The position numbers were made by a program, and so were the translations under genes. Shown piece after piece: positions 8,401 to 14,245 of a DNA stretch of 33,381 nucleotides. Position 1 is the first letter of the stretch. Every line of letters begins with the position of its first letter. Under the pieces are notes generated by a model that saw only the letters and a list, made by a program, of their open reading frames with translations, was not told the origin of the DNA and did no database searches. This DNA comes from a virus: positions 1 to 33,381 of the IMG/VR virus record IMGVR_UViG_3300010354_000315, one strand, 5' to 3'.

Positions 8401-11400
8401 GTTTCCTGCTTGTTTTTCTAGTTCATCCAGTTCTTCAAGCCGCTCTTCTTCGAGTAGTTCTTCTTCATCATCTTCTAGTAGTTCAAGTAGAGCATTTTGT
8501 AACAAAACAGTAACATATACAATAGATGTTAAAAACCAATATTCAGGTTATGAAACTACAGGGTGTAAATTTATACATTATCTACATCAATGTACACCAG
8601 TAACCGGTGTCACAGGTAATCTAAAACGAACATATACAACCACATTGTACAATGAAGCAGATTTAACTAGTACTATGAGAAATACTAGGGATCGGTGTTC
8701 GAATCCGGCATATCAGGGTGATTCTATTTTATGGAGTAAATTACAAATAACCCACGAACCCGGAAACGTTGGTACAGGATTTAGCAATGGTAAGTTGGAA
8801 GTTTTGGGGTTTGTGGAATATGCTAAATGTTGTAATGAAGGAACAACAATACCAAATATTAGAAGTGAAGGATATACTGTATCACAAGCATGTTCCGGCG
8901 AACAAATAAAATTAAAATACGTAACAGCAGATTGTCACGGTGCTGTAAATGATGATATTGTGAGACTTGGGCCTATTGCTGGTGGTGCAATAGCTAATTC
9001 GTTTTATTTTGCAAAAAATACCCAAAATGAAAATTCTACTTGGTTATACCAATCCTCTTTTGCAGATGGACTTCCGGATTGGAATAATGGGGATTTAGGA
9101 TCATATAGAATATCTATGACCATATCTGATAACTGCAGTTCTAGTAGCAGTTCTTCTAGTTCATCATCCAGTTCATCTTCCAGCTCATCTTCAAGTTCTT
9201 CATCAAGTTCTTCATCAAGTTCTGCGTTATGTCCCAAGTTAATAAAAACAAAAATAACTTTTAAAAACAATAAACCAACAACACCAGAGCCGGTAAATAA
9301 TGTTATTTTTAATACCATAGTGGATAGAACCACGTTAACACCAGAGGGTCCAAATTCTCTACAATATTCTGCTAAAAAATTATATGAACCGGATATTAGC
9401 AGTTTTGAAAAAACTGCTAAAGTGGTGTGTGCCGATGGCAGTTATAGAGATTCCAAGTTGTGGGCATATTCGTCTTTTATTTTTAATCCTAGTACTCAAC
9501 AACTAAAATTAACAACTAAAATATATTCTGCAGGTTGTAATTGTTTTTCTGGCTGTGCATCTTGTTCGGATTTTAGAGTGCCAATTGTAAGCAGTGAAAA
9601 TGTTTCTGTTGCTGGATCGTATATACCAAGATTAGTTTACAATGAAGCCACTTGTTCAAATGTTGTTGGTTCGTTCTCAAGTGAACCGGAATATATAACA
9701 ACAACTGAAACATTTACATTATCATCATTTACAAATATTAATAATACATATACTGCTTCTAATGCAAGTATTGGATTCTCTATAGAATACCAAATAACAG
9801 ATGACCCCACTTGTATAGTGCCATCTTCTTCATCTTCATCCTCTAGAAACTATCCAATGTTTGCTTTATTGGGAGACAGTGGTGAATTGCCATTAGATGA
9901 AGATCTTAGAATTGCAAATGCAATAAAAGCACAGAATCCAGATTATATTATTCATATAGGCGATACTAATTATTATACACCGACAACAGGAACAGCATAT
10001 ACTAACGCATTTACAACAAATTTTTTCAATCTTTGGTCTGGAACTGGAAATTGGTTAAACAAAATGTATGTTGCTTTTGGTAATCATGATTTAGATTTAA
10101 GCACAGATTATGGCTTAACAATAATTAATAATTTATCTTTAGTTAGCAATGAAATAGGTTTAACAAATATAAACAATAGAAGATTATATTACGATTTTAT
10201 ATACCAAGGAATGCATTTTTTCGTATTAAACACAGGAAACACCCTCTGCGGTGACAGTATGACAGAAACAACAGGTTCTCCGAATAGGGATGCCAAACTA
10301 CAATGGACAACACAAACTACTGCAATAAAAGCGGCAATAAGAGCATCAACTGCACCTTGGAAAATATTAGTTTTACATAAAGCACCTTATACAAACGATA
10401 GCACCCACTATCCAGGTGTAACTAAAGCAAGAAATCTCGGAACTACTAATGGCATAGTAGACACACATAAATCTCTTGGAATAGACGTAGTGATATCTGC
10501 ACACTCTCACTTGTATGAACATCTAATAATAGATACTGTTAATTATATTGTTCAGGGAGCAGGTGGTGCAAACTTAAGGTGTCCTGTTTCTCCTCCCCAA
10601 ATAGGAACACAATTATCATATTGTTTAAAACACAGTTATACACTTTTAAAGAAAATAGATAATGGATCAATTTCAAATCTTATATTTGAAACAAGATCGA
10701 TTGATGATGAATTTATTGATTATGTAACACTAACTAAAAATACCAGTAGTTCATCGTCTTCATCATCCTCTTCTTCCTCATCCTCTTCTTCATCATCTTC
10801 TTCATCTTCCTCTTCTAGTAGTTCTAGTAGTTCTTCAGGAGTAAATCCAGTTTCAATTTATAGAATGAAAATTAGTTTTAATGGCACTCCATCATGTGGC
10901 CAAACTCTTTCAAATGTAACTTTTCAAGATAATCTTTATGTGTGTGATCCAACAAACCCAATATTCCATGTGCCACTAAAAGCAACAAGAGCACTTACTC
11001 CAACACAAGCAGGATATCCTTGTACAAATCTGTATAAATCAGTTTGCGCAAATAGTGTGTGCCTAGATTCTCCAATGTATGGGGTGTGTGGTCTTTATGA
11101 ACAAGATTATGGTGCAGGTGATATTAGAACTACAGTATATGTGAGAGTATTTGCAGAACCCTGTGTATGTGTAGACACCTATAATACACCAAATTGTTGG
11201 TATGGTAATTGTAATTCGGGTCAGTATAATATAGGAAATGTAACATCCATTACTTTATCGTTAGATAATGCTTGTATACAACCATATCAATTTAAATCTA
11301 ATTTTACAACATGCGCATGGGAGGCGAACTCTTTTGTTGGTATAGACGAAGTTGTATCTGATATTGCAGAAATATCTTTACCAATAAATCAACTAAATGG

Positions 11401-11464
11401 CACATATTCACTTACAACTATTAATTGGTCATGGCCTTTGGAATTAACAATTACAAAATTATAA
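5456..11464 (+). CDS. Giant modular poly-serine fibre/adhesin with a phosphatase domain (2002 residues)
   Basis: Probable host-contact virion protein. Order: shared module NLLGCDESFDV (18-34), Pro/Ser linker (41-70), then modules separated by Ser runs at about 417-428, 690-718, 988-1012, 1228-1256, 1457-1463 and 1764-1794. Modules after the runs begin alike (an early Cys and a beta-strand such as VKYTLE, IFHTLE, VTYTID) and contain D-x-x-x-W/Y: 512-516, 805-809, 1089-1093, 1332-1336 and 1871-1875. They look like diverged copies of one Cys-containing beta domain of 200-270 residues; the first (71-415) is longer and only loosely similar. Residues 1465-1763 are instead a purple-acid-phosphatase-like metallophosphatase. 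No signal peptide or membrane segment is seen. The start overlaps the glycosyltransferase stop. Fibre role is inference from size, modularity and neighbours; the reading frame is certain. Confidence 0.85.
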   Translation: MTDPRLNDWFVDRITQSNLLGCDESFDVPVFNVCGPGGPPISSSSTAPPPPPPSSSSSSSSISSSSSTSLNCSILPYKLRLQMTDHYYVVMDASKNGYLSEVQIPGTLPNNKYSSFFIRAVPDSGIVDLTLCCDQYNARYASNLIRLNLTVPPNSVLVKNLIEVNKLNPLLFKKGPYYWYKEEGCASASPVLLNVYAYAFLTWSEGAKKWYFQYYVVAPVCYTGSGCDSFTVAPADFKYPNSFSDPCIGFNELSMDVIEPYKTVKIPRIEHGSFFTCKDGYELDLQSPYLIEVPRFGNRLEEFTTYDLYHQSPDRRSRGEIINEPMIAEGPRRSITNYAPFALNCNTGAIAPPSVPGVDCFNTVDYRCYQDSLFTRLGRYLLNVDFYRFRVEGDAFVKYSYYYYSTEVYCLQKEQPSSSSSSSSSSSRPTICSTAPEQITVKYTLEIPIIEQENIVYKTFIFQQTLYALNIQYVNYPVYSALKPTKTTTNSPNKTIKILDSEGFNEASALFDVDVWGHINAYGVFEDGVIKYKFGLTFYHSGISCNSYDSSGVNCLDCPYENRIPTPITSVDYTYDQAKQIYEQQGSFTPKYKLTDEACNSVILTCPEKLCPIGTEIQELFKLNVQKLCSATPDSEKISYIEAELVNTNPDVWIPGRIIDSANYTCPSGGFWDRVVSVEFIDLEDPVCRSSSSSSSSSSSSSSSSSSSSSSSSSSSSSRCPTAPEYIQIFHTLEVTSFYNIGAPTPETKLFWFVETLYPYQLEYNTNPVYLPLQASAAIDVGGFPDTTVKVPTSTFNFPASGVLDSPVWSTSILYPQTIGGVTKYYYKRHLNTQTGGCTVLTAGSCLSQCPTDRQILTPVVPKIYDGSTELTSVYNRLYVQNLKPLFVISTATPVCTDTNPNPPAVGTCCSTLLLPNETTVTLMPLSFTRDGTTAEYWNTDTGELLESNPSNWNNRMVLYDVTTGDGTPYRIRRKIELDLVQFPACFSSSSSSSSRSSSSSSSSSSSSSSSRAFCNKTVTYTIDVKNQYSGYETTGCKFIHYLHQCTPVTGVTGNLKRTYTTTLYNEADLTSTMRNTRDRCSNPAYQGDSILWSKLQITHEPGNVGTGFSNGKLEVLGFVEYAKCCNEGTTIPNIRSEGYTVSQACSGEQIKLKYVTADCHGAVNDDIVRLGPIAGGAIANSFYFAKNTQNENSTWLYQSSFADGLPDWNNGDLGSYRISMTISDNCSSSSSSSSSSSSSSSSSSSSSSSSSSSSSALCPKLIKTKITFKNNKPTTPEPVNNVIFNTIVDRTTLTPEGPNSLQYSAKKLYEPDISSFEKTAKVVCADGSYRDSKLWAYSSFIFNPSTQQLKLTTKIYSAGCNCFSGCASCSDFRVPIVSSENVSVAGSYIPRLVYNEATCSNVVGSFSSEPEYITTTETFTLSSFTNINNTYTASNASIGFSIEYQITDDPTCIVPSSSSSSSRNYPMFALLGDSGELPLDEDLRIANAIKAQNPDYIIHIGDTNYYTPTTGTAYTNAFTTNFFNLWSGTGNWLNKMYVAFGNHDLDLSTDYGLTIINNLSLVSNEIGLTNINNRRLYYDFIYQGMHFFVLNTGNTLCGDSMTETTGSPNRDAKLQWTTQTTAIKAAIRASTAPWKILVLHKAPYTNDSTHYPGVTKARNLGTTNGIVDTHKSLGIDVVISAHSHLYEHLIIDTVNYIVQGAGGANLRCPVSPPQIGTQLSYCLKHSYTLLKKIDNGSISNLIFETRSIDDEFIDYVTLTKNTSSSSSSSSSSSSSSSSSSSSSSSSSSSSSSSGVNPVSIYRMKISFNGTPSCGQTLSNVTFQDNLYVCDPTNPIFHVPLKATRALTPTQAGYPCTNLYKSVCANSVCLDSPMYGVCGLYEQDYGAGDIRTTVYVRVFAEPCVCVDTYNTPNCWYGNCNSGQYNIGNVTSITLSLDNACIQPYQFKSNFTTCAWEANSFVGIDEVVSDIAEISLPINQLNGTYSLTTINWSWPLELTITKL
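7526..7597 (+). repeat. 24-base tandem repeat, three copies, in a Ser-coding tract
   Basis: The unit TCTTCTAGTTCTTCTAGTAG plus TTCG is repeated at 7526-7549, 7550-7573 and 7574-7597, the last copy differing only at its final base (A for G), followed by a partial fourth copy. Each unit encodes eight Ser, so gain or loss of a unit lengthens or shortens the linker without shifting the frame. It looks like recent slippage or unequal recombination. Confidence 0.9.
9191..9223 (+). repeat. 12-base tandem repeat in a Ser-coding tract
   Basis: The unit TCAAGTTCTTCA occurs at 9191-9202 and 9203-9214, with a partial third copy to 9223. It encodes four Ser per unit in the linker between the fourth and fifth modules of the giant protein. 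Upstream of it (from about 9137) are looser related units. Confidence 0.8.
9848..10744 (+). other. Purple-acid-phosphatase-like metallophosphatase domain inside the giant fibre protein
   Basis: Residues 1465-1763 of the 5456-11464 protein. All five family blocks are present in order: GDSG (Asp1474, the DxG form of purple acid phosphatases rather than DxH), GDTNYY (Asp1503, Tyr1506, matching GDxxY with its iron-binding Tyr), GNHD (Asn1543, His1544), LVLHKAPY (His1641) and SAHSHLYEH (His1683, His1685, matching GHxHxYE with Ala for Gly). From known chemistry of the family this would be a dinuclear metal phosphomonoesterase. The conserved ligands argue that it is catalytically competent. It is bounded by Ser linkers on both sides and replaces a regular module, so it seems to have been inserted as a unit. 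Confidence 0.88.
10745..10837 (+). repeat. Longest poly-serine tract (31 Ser codons)
   Basis: Thirty-one consecutive Ser codons (residues 1764-1794) joining the phosphatase domain to the last module. Codons are mainly TCT/TCA/TCC at first, giving a long pyrimidine-rich strand, then AGT appears at the end. The mixed codons show the run is kept at protein level and is not a simple microsatellite. Confidence 0.9.
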
Positions 11465-11470
11465 TAAATA
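11463..11470 (+). promoter_or_regulatory. Possible late promoter box (AATAAATA) overlapping the giant gene's stop
   Basis: One mismatch to TATAAATA, followed by CTATT. It begins within the stop codon of the 2002-residue gene and lies five bases before the ATG at 11476, so a transcript from it would begin at about that ATG. It may rather serve the core genes downstream. No clear ribosome site precedes 11476. Confidence 0.4.
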
Positions 11471-11475
11471 CTATT

Positions 11476-11664
11476 ATGATAAGTTATATTTTTAGAAAAA
11501 AAAGCGGTGTTTTAGAAATTGTAAGAAAATTTAATAAAGACAATTTTTTAAAACAAACAGAAAATGACAACAAAATTTTAGTTGTTACGGAAGATGATGT
11601 TAAACAAATATCTTCCCCTTTGGCTGAAGAAGTGGCACAATTAACTAAAAATATGAATTTATAA
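11476..11664 (+). CDS. Small hypothetical protein (62 residues)
   Basis: Not recognised. An ATG at 11425 in the same frame would overlap the giant gene by 40 bases; 11476, just after that gene's stop, is the likelier start. The protein begins MISYIFRKKSGVL, is basic in its first half and ends in a helical segment (PLAEEVAQLTKNMNL). Its place immediately before the prohead core genes, where T4 has genes 67 and 68, and the exact late promoter box at its end suggest a small head or core component, but nothing in the sequence proves it. Confidence 0.55.
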   Translation: MISYIFRKKSGVLEIVRKFNKDNFLKQTENDNKILVVTEDDVKQISSPLAEEVAQLTKNMNL

Positions 11665-11667
11665 ATA
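11660..11667 (+). promoter_or_regulatory. Late promoter box TATAAATA
   Basis: Exact late box overlapping the stop of the 62-residue gene and 25 bases before the first core protein start, with an AAGGAAAA ribosome site between. Likely drives the core-protein, gp21 block. Confidence 0.75.
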
Positions 11668-11691
11668 ATATATATAGAAAAAGGAAAAATT

Positions 11692-11976
11692 ATGTCATAT
11701 ATTAAAAATTTAATTGATGGTAATATTGAACAACTAAGAAGAGATGTAGAAGCGTCATTATATTCTAAATTGAATGCCAAATTAGATGAAAAAAGAGTAG
11801 AAGTAGCATCAAACATTTATAATGAAGGCGAATGTCTTCCTTGCTCTCAACAAGTTCAAGAAAGTAAAAAATTAGAAAATATGACAATAGAAGACTGTAA
11901 ACAACATTTAATGGATTCTAAAGATATGAGCGAAAAAGATGCAGCAGAAGAATGCCGCAGAATGAGGCGGGATTGA
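11692..11976 (+). CDS. Prohead core-like protein, first of two paralogues (94 residues)
   Basis: Small charged protein directly upstream of the prohead protease. Its N-terminal part (IEQLRRDVEASLYSKL, then LDEKRVEVASNIYN) resembles the helical segment that T4 gp67 and related internal head proteins use (for example KEEKIAIARNFL in T4). The next gene shows the same pattern, IEQLLYKKLSDRIEETRKE, so the two look like a tandem duplication that diverged in the C-terminal half. This copy has four Cys and a C-terminal half ending in EECRRMRRD. From position and pattern I call it a gp67-type core protein that helps scaffold the prohead; the exact T4 equivalent is unclear. A late promoter box lies just upstream. 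Confidence 0.65.
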   Translation: MSYIKNLIDGNIEQLRRDVEASLYSKLNAKLDEKRVEVASNIYNEGECLPCSQQVQESKKLENMTIEDCKQHLMDSKDMSEKDAAEECRRMRRD

Positions 11977-11978
11977 AC

Positions 11979-12266
11979 ATGAAAAAAAATATTACAAATT
12001 CAATCGAACAATTGTTATATAAAAAACTTTCTGATCGTATAGAAGAAACACGCAAAGAAATCGCATCATCTATATTTGAATCTCAATACAAAGGTGACCC
12101 TGAAGTTGAAAGATTAGCAACACCTTCCTCAGAAGAAGATGAAGATCCAAACGAAAAATATAGAGAGCAATATAAAAAATGTCAAGAAAAAGTAGCAGAC
12201 AAAAACCCAAAAGCAACAAAAAAACAATTAGAAAAATTAGTTAAAGATTGCATGGATAAGCAGTAA
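11979..12266 (+). CDS. Prohead core-like protein, second paralogue (95 residues)
   Basis: Begins two bases after the preceding stop. An upstream in-frame ATG at 11952 exists, but GAGGCGGG at 11964-11971 makes a good ribosome site for 11979. The N-terminus (NSIEQLLYKKLSDRIEETRK, then EIASSIFES) parallels the previous gene; the middle has an acidic stretch (SSEEDEDPNEKY) and the end is Lys-rich and helical. Small acidic/basic helical proteins before gene 21 are typical of T4 gp67/gp68 core proteins, which are cleaved by the protease during head maturation. Duplication of the core gene is the notable feature. Function is inferred from place and similarity to its neighbour. Confidence 0.62.
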   Translation: MKKNITNSIEQLLYKKLSDRIEETRKEIASSIFESQYKGDPEVERLATPSSEEDEDPNEKYREQYKKCQEKVADKNPKATKKQLEKLVKDCMDKQ

Positions 12267-12289
12267 GAAGTAAATAAGGAAAATAATAA

Positions 12290-12931
12290 ATGAAGCTCAT
12301 AACCGAACATACAACAGAAGTAAAACTGCTAACAGAAGAAAAAGAAGGCAAGAAGCATTTCTTTATTGAAGGAATCTTCATGCAAGCAGACCAAAAAAAC
12401 AAAAATGGTAGAATTTATCCATATCCAATTTTATCAAGAGAATGTGGTCGTTATGTAACAGAATATGTTCAACAAAATCGTGCTCTCGGTGAATTAGGGC
12501 ATCCAGAAGGCCCAACTGTAAATTTAGAAAGAGTTTCACATATTATTAAAGAATTAAATATAAATGGAAAAGATATTATAGGTAAAGCAAAAATTATGGA
12601 AACTCCATATGGAAAAATTGTACAAAATCTTATGGATGAAGGTGCAAAATTGGGAGTTTCTAGCCGTGGCATGGGTTCTTTAAGAGAATTTCAAGGTGTA
12701 AACATGGTTCAAGAAGATTTTTCATTGGCAGCTGTGGATATCGTTGCTGATCCATCTGCACCAAATGCTTTCGTAAATGGAATTATGGAAGGCAAAGAAT
12801 GGGTGTGGGAAAATGGTATAATTAAACCAGTAGTTATTGAAAAATACAAAAACGAAATATCAAAAACAAGTTCAAGAAAACTTGAAGAACAAAAACTGAA
12901 GATATTCAAGGATTTCTTATCAAAATTATAA
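12290..12931 (+). CDS. 21: Prohead core protease gp21
   Basis: Serine protease packed inside the prohead; it cleaves core proteins and the capsid protein after an (L/I)xE motif so that DNA can enter. The 213 residues match the T4 gp21 family. GELGHPEG at 68-74 holds the probable catalytic His71 and GVSSRGMGS at 122-130 the probable nucleophile Ser (124 or 125); DIVADPSAPNAF near 150 is the conserved family segment following the active site. The beginning KNGRIYPYPILSREC is also typical of phage prohead proteases. The start at 12290 follows AAGGAAA. It sits in the standard core-gp21-gp22-gp23 order. Confidence 0.95.
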   Translation: MKLITEHTTEVKLLTEEKEGKKHFFIEGIFMQADQKNKNGRIYPYPILSRECGRYVTEYVQQNRALGELGHPEGPTVNLERVSHIIKELNINGKDIIGKAKIMETPYGKIVQNLMDEGAKLGVSSRGMGSLREFQGVNMVQEDFSLAAVDIVADPSAPNAFVNGIMEGKEWVWENGIIKPVVIEKYKNEISKTSSRKLEEQKLKIFKDFLSKL

Positions 12932-12935
12932 ATTT

Positions 12936-12943
12936 TATAAATA
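12936..12943 (+). promoter_or_regulatory. Late promoter box TATAAATA
   Basis: Exact late box in the gap between gp21 and gp22, 33 bases before the gp22 start, with AAGGAG in between. Spacing fits a normal short leader. Confidence 0.8.
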
Positions 12944-12976
12944 TATTAGATTAATTGTCTAAGGAGATTACATAAA

Positions 12977-14188
12977 ATGGACCCCAAAAAAATAGCAGAA
13001 GAATTAATGAAATCACTCTTTGCCCAACAAAATGAATTAGCCGAAGAGGCTGATAATGATGATGAAGAAGAAGGTGAAGAAGAAGAAGAAGAAGGCGACG
13101 AAGAAAGTGCTGAAGAAGAGGCCGAAGAAGGTTCTGAGCATGAAGCAGAAGAACCAGCAGGCCACGAAGCAAAAGAAGCAACTTCTAAAGGCAAAGTGAC
13201 TAACACCGCAGGATCAGCCGCTGCATCAGTTGCAATGAAACCAACTGGAAATATGGCAGTATCAAATAAAGCTGGTTCGGGTGCATATTCTTCTGATGCT
13301 CATGGTGGAAGCACACATGATGCTGAAGGTAAGAGTGGTCAATTTGCACAACCAGTAGCACAACCAGGAACAGCATCACAAGCAGCAGCAACTCTCCAAA
13401 TGAAACCATCTTTTGCTGGAGTTCAAATGCCAACACTAGATCGTGCTCAAATGGCTGAGGATGTTCGTGCTATGTTTGGTGGGGCAGAAGATCTATCCGA
13501 AGAATTTGTTAATAAGGCAGCAGATTTATATGAGGCCACAATTTTAACAAATCTTCAATCAATCACAGAACAACTATCTGAGCAATTCTCTAATAAACTA
13601 GTAGAGACAGTTACAGAAGTTGCCACAACACTAGAAGAACAAGTTGACAACTATTTAAATTATGTTGTCGATGAGTGGATGAAAGATAATAAACTAGTTG
13701 TTGAGCAAGGTTTAAGAACTGAAATTGCTGAAAACTTTATCAATAATCTAAAGAATCTATTTGCAGAATCTTACATCGAAGTACCAGAAGATAAGGTAAA
13801 TGCTTTCGATGAAATGGCTAATGCTGTAGAAACTTTAGAGTCAAGAGTTAATGAAGAACTAGAGAAGAATGTTCAACTTGTAAATGAAATTAATGATCTA
13901 AAGGCTTCATTAATTTTTGCTGAAGAAACAGAAACTCTCTCTGATTTAGATGCCGAAAATGTTAAGAAACTTGTAGAAAATCTCCGTTTTGATAACGAAG
14001 AATCTTTCAGAAACAAAGTTGGAACATTAGTAGAAGGCTATGTCAAAGGTAAAGTTACAAAAACAACAAGCAATGTTAAAGTTGAAGTTGATTCAACAAT
14101 AAATGAGGAATCATCAAATGAACCAACATTTATGACAGAATCAATCAAGAGATATGCTCAAGTTTTAGGTAGAACAATTAAAGGTTAA
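12977..14188 (+). CDS. 22: Prohead scaffold protein gp22
   Basis: Main component of the prohead core, which shapes the capsid and is later broken up by gp21. The 403 residues are longer than T4 gp22 (269). Order: MDPKKIAEELMKSLFAQQ, an extremely acidic stretch at about 19-60 (runs of Glu/Asp), an Ala/Gly/Ser-rich flexible stretch to about 150, then long helices (150-360) of coiled-coil type, and a C-terminal ending TFMTESIKRYAQVLGRTIK that resembles the gp22 C-terminus, which in the family contacts the shell. The acidic and flexible insertion explains the extra length. Lies between gp21 and gp23, each with its own late promoter box. Confidence 0.9.
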   Translation: MDPKKIAEELMKSLFAQQNELAEEADNDDEEEGEEEEEEGDEESAEEEAEEGSEHEAEEPAGHEAKEATSKGKVTNTAGSAAASVAMKPTGNMAVSNKAGSGAYSSDAHGGSTHDAEGKSGQFAQPVAQPGTASQAAATLQMKPSFAGVQMPTLDRAQMAEDVRAMFGGAEDLSEEFVNKAADLYEATILTNLQSITEQLSEQFSNKLVETVTEVATTLEEQVDNYLNYVVDEWMKDNKLVVEQGLRTEIAENFINNLKNLFAESYIEVPEDKVNAFDEMANAVETLESRVNEELEKNVQLVNEINDLKASLIFAEETETLSDLDAENVKKLVENLRFDNEESFRNKVGTLVEGYVKGKVTKTTSNVKVEVDSTINEESSNEPTFMTESIKRYAQVLGRTIKG

Positions 14189-14205
14189 GTCAAAAAATAT
14201 TAAAT

Positions 14206-14213
14206 TATAAATA
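14206..14213 (+). promoter_or_regulatory. Late promoter box TATAAATA
   Basis: Exact late box 32 bases before the major capsid gene, followed by AAAGGAG ribosome site. It is expected to be one of the strongest late promoters. Confidence 0.85.
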
Positions 14214-14245
14214 TTTTAAAATAGTTTAAAGGAGCTAGAAAAACA

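Noticed and set aside
8695-8712. GTTCGAATCC, like a tRNA T-loop
   Set aside because: It lies inside the conserved module coding region of the giant protein, with no acceptor or anticodon stem around it.
12946-13206. Minus-strand Ser- and Leu-rich frames opposite the gp22 N-terminus
   Set aside because: Shadow of the acidic GAA/GAG repeat of gp22; the Ser richness is a codon-complement artefact and not a second poly-Ser gene.
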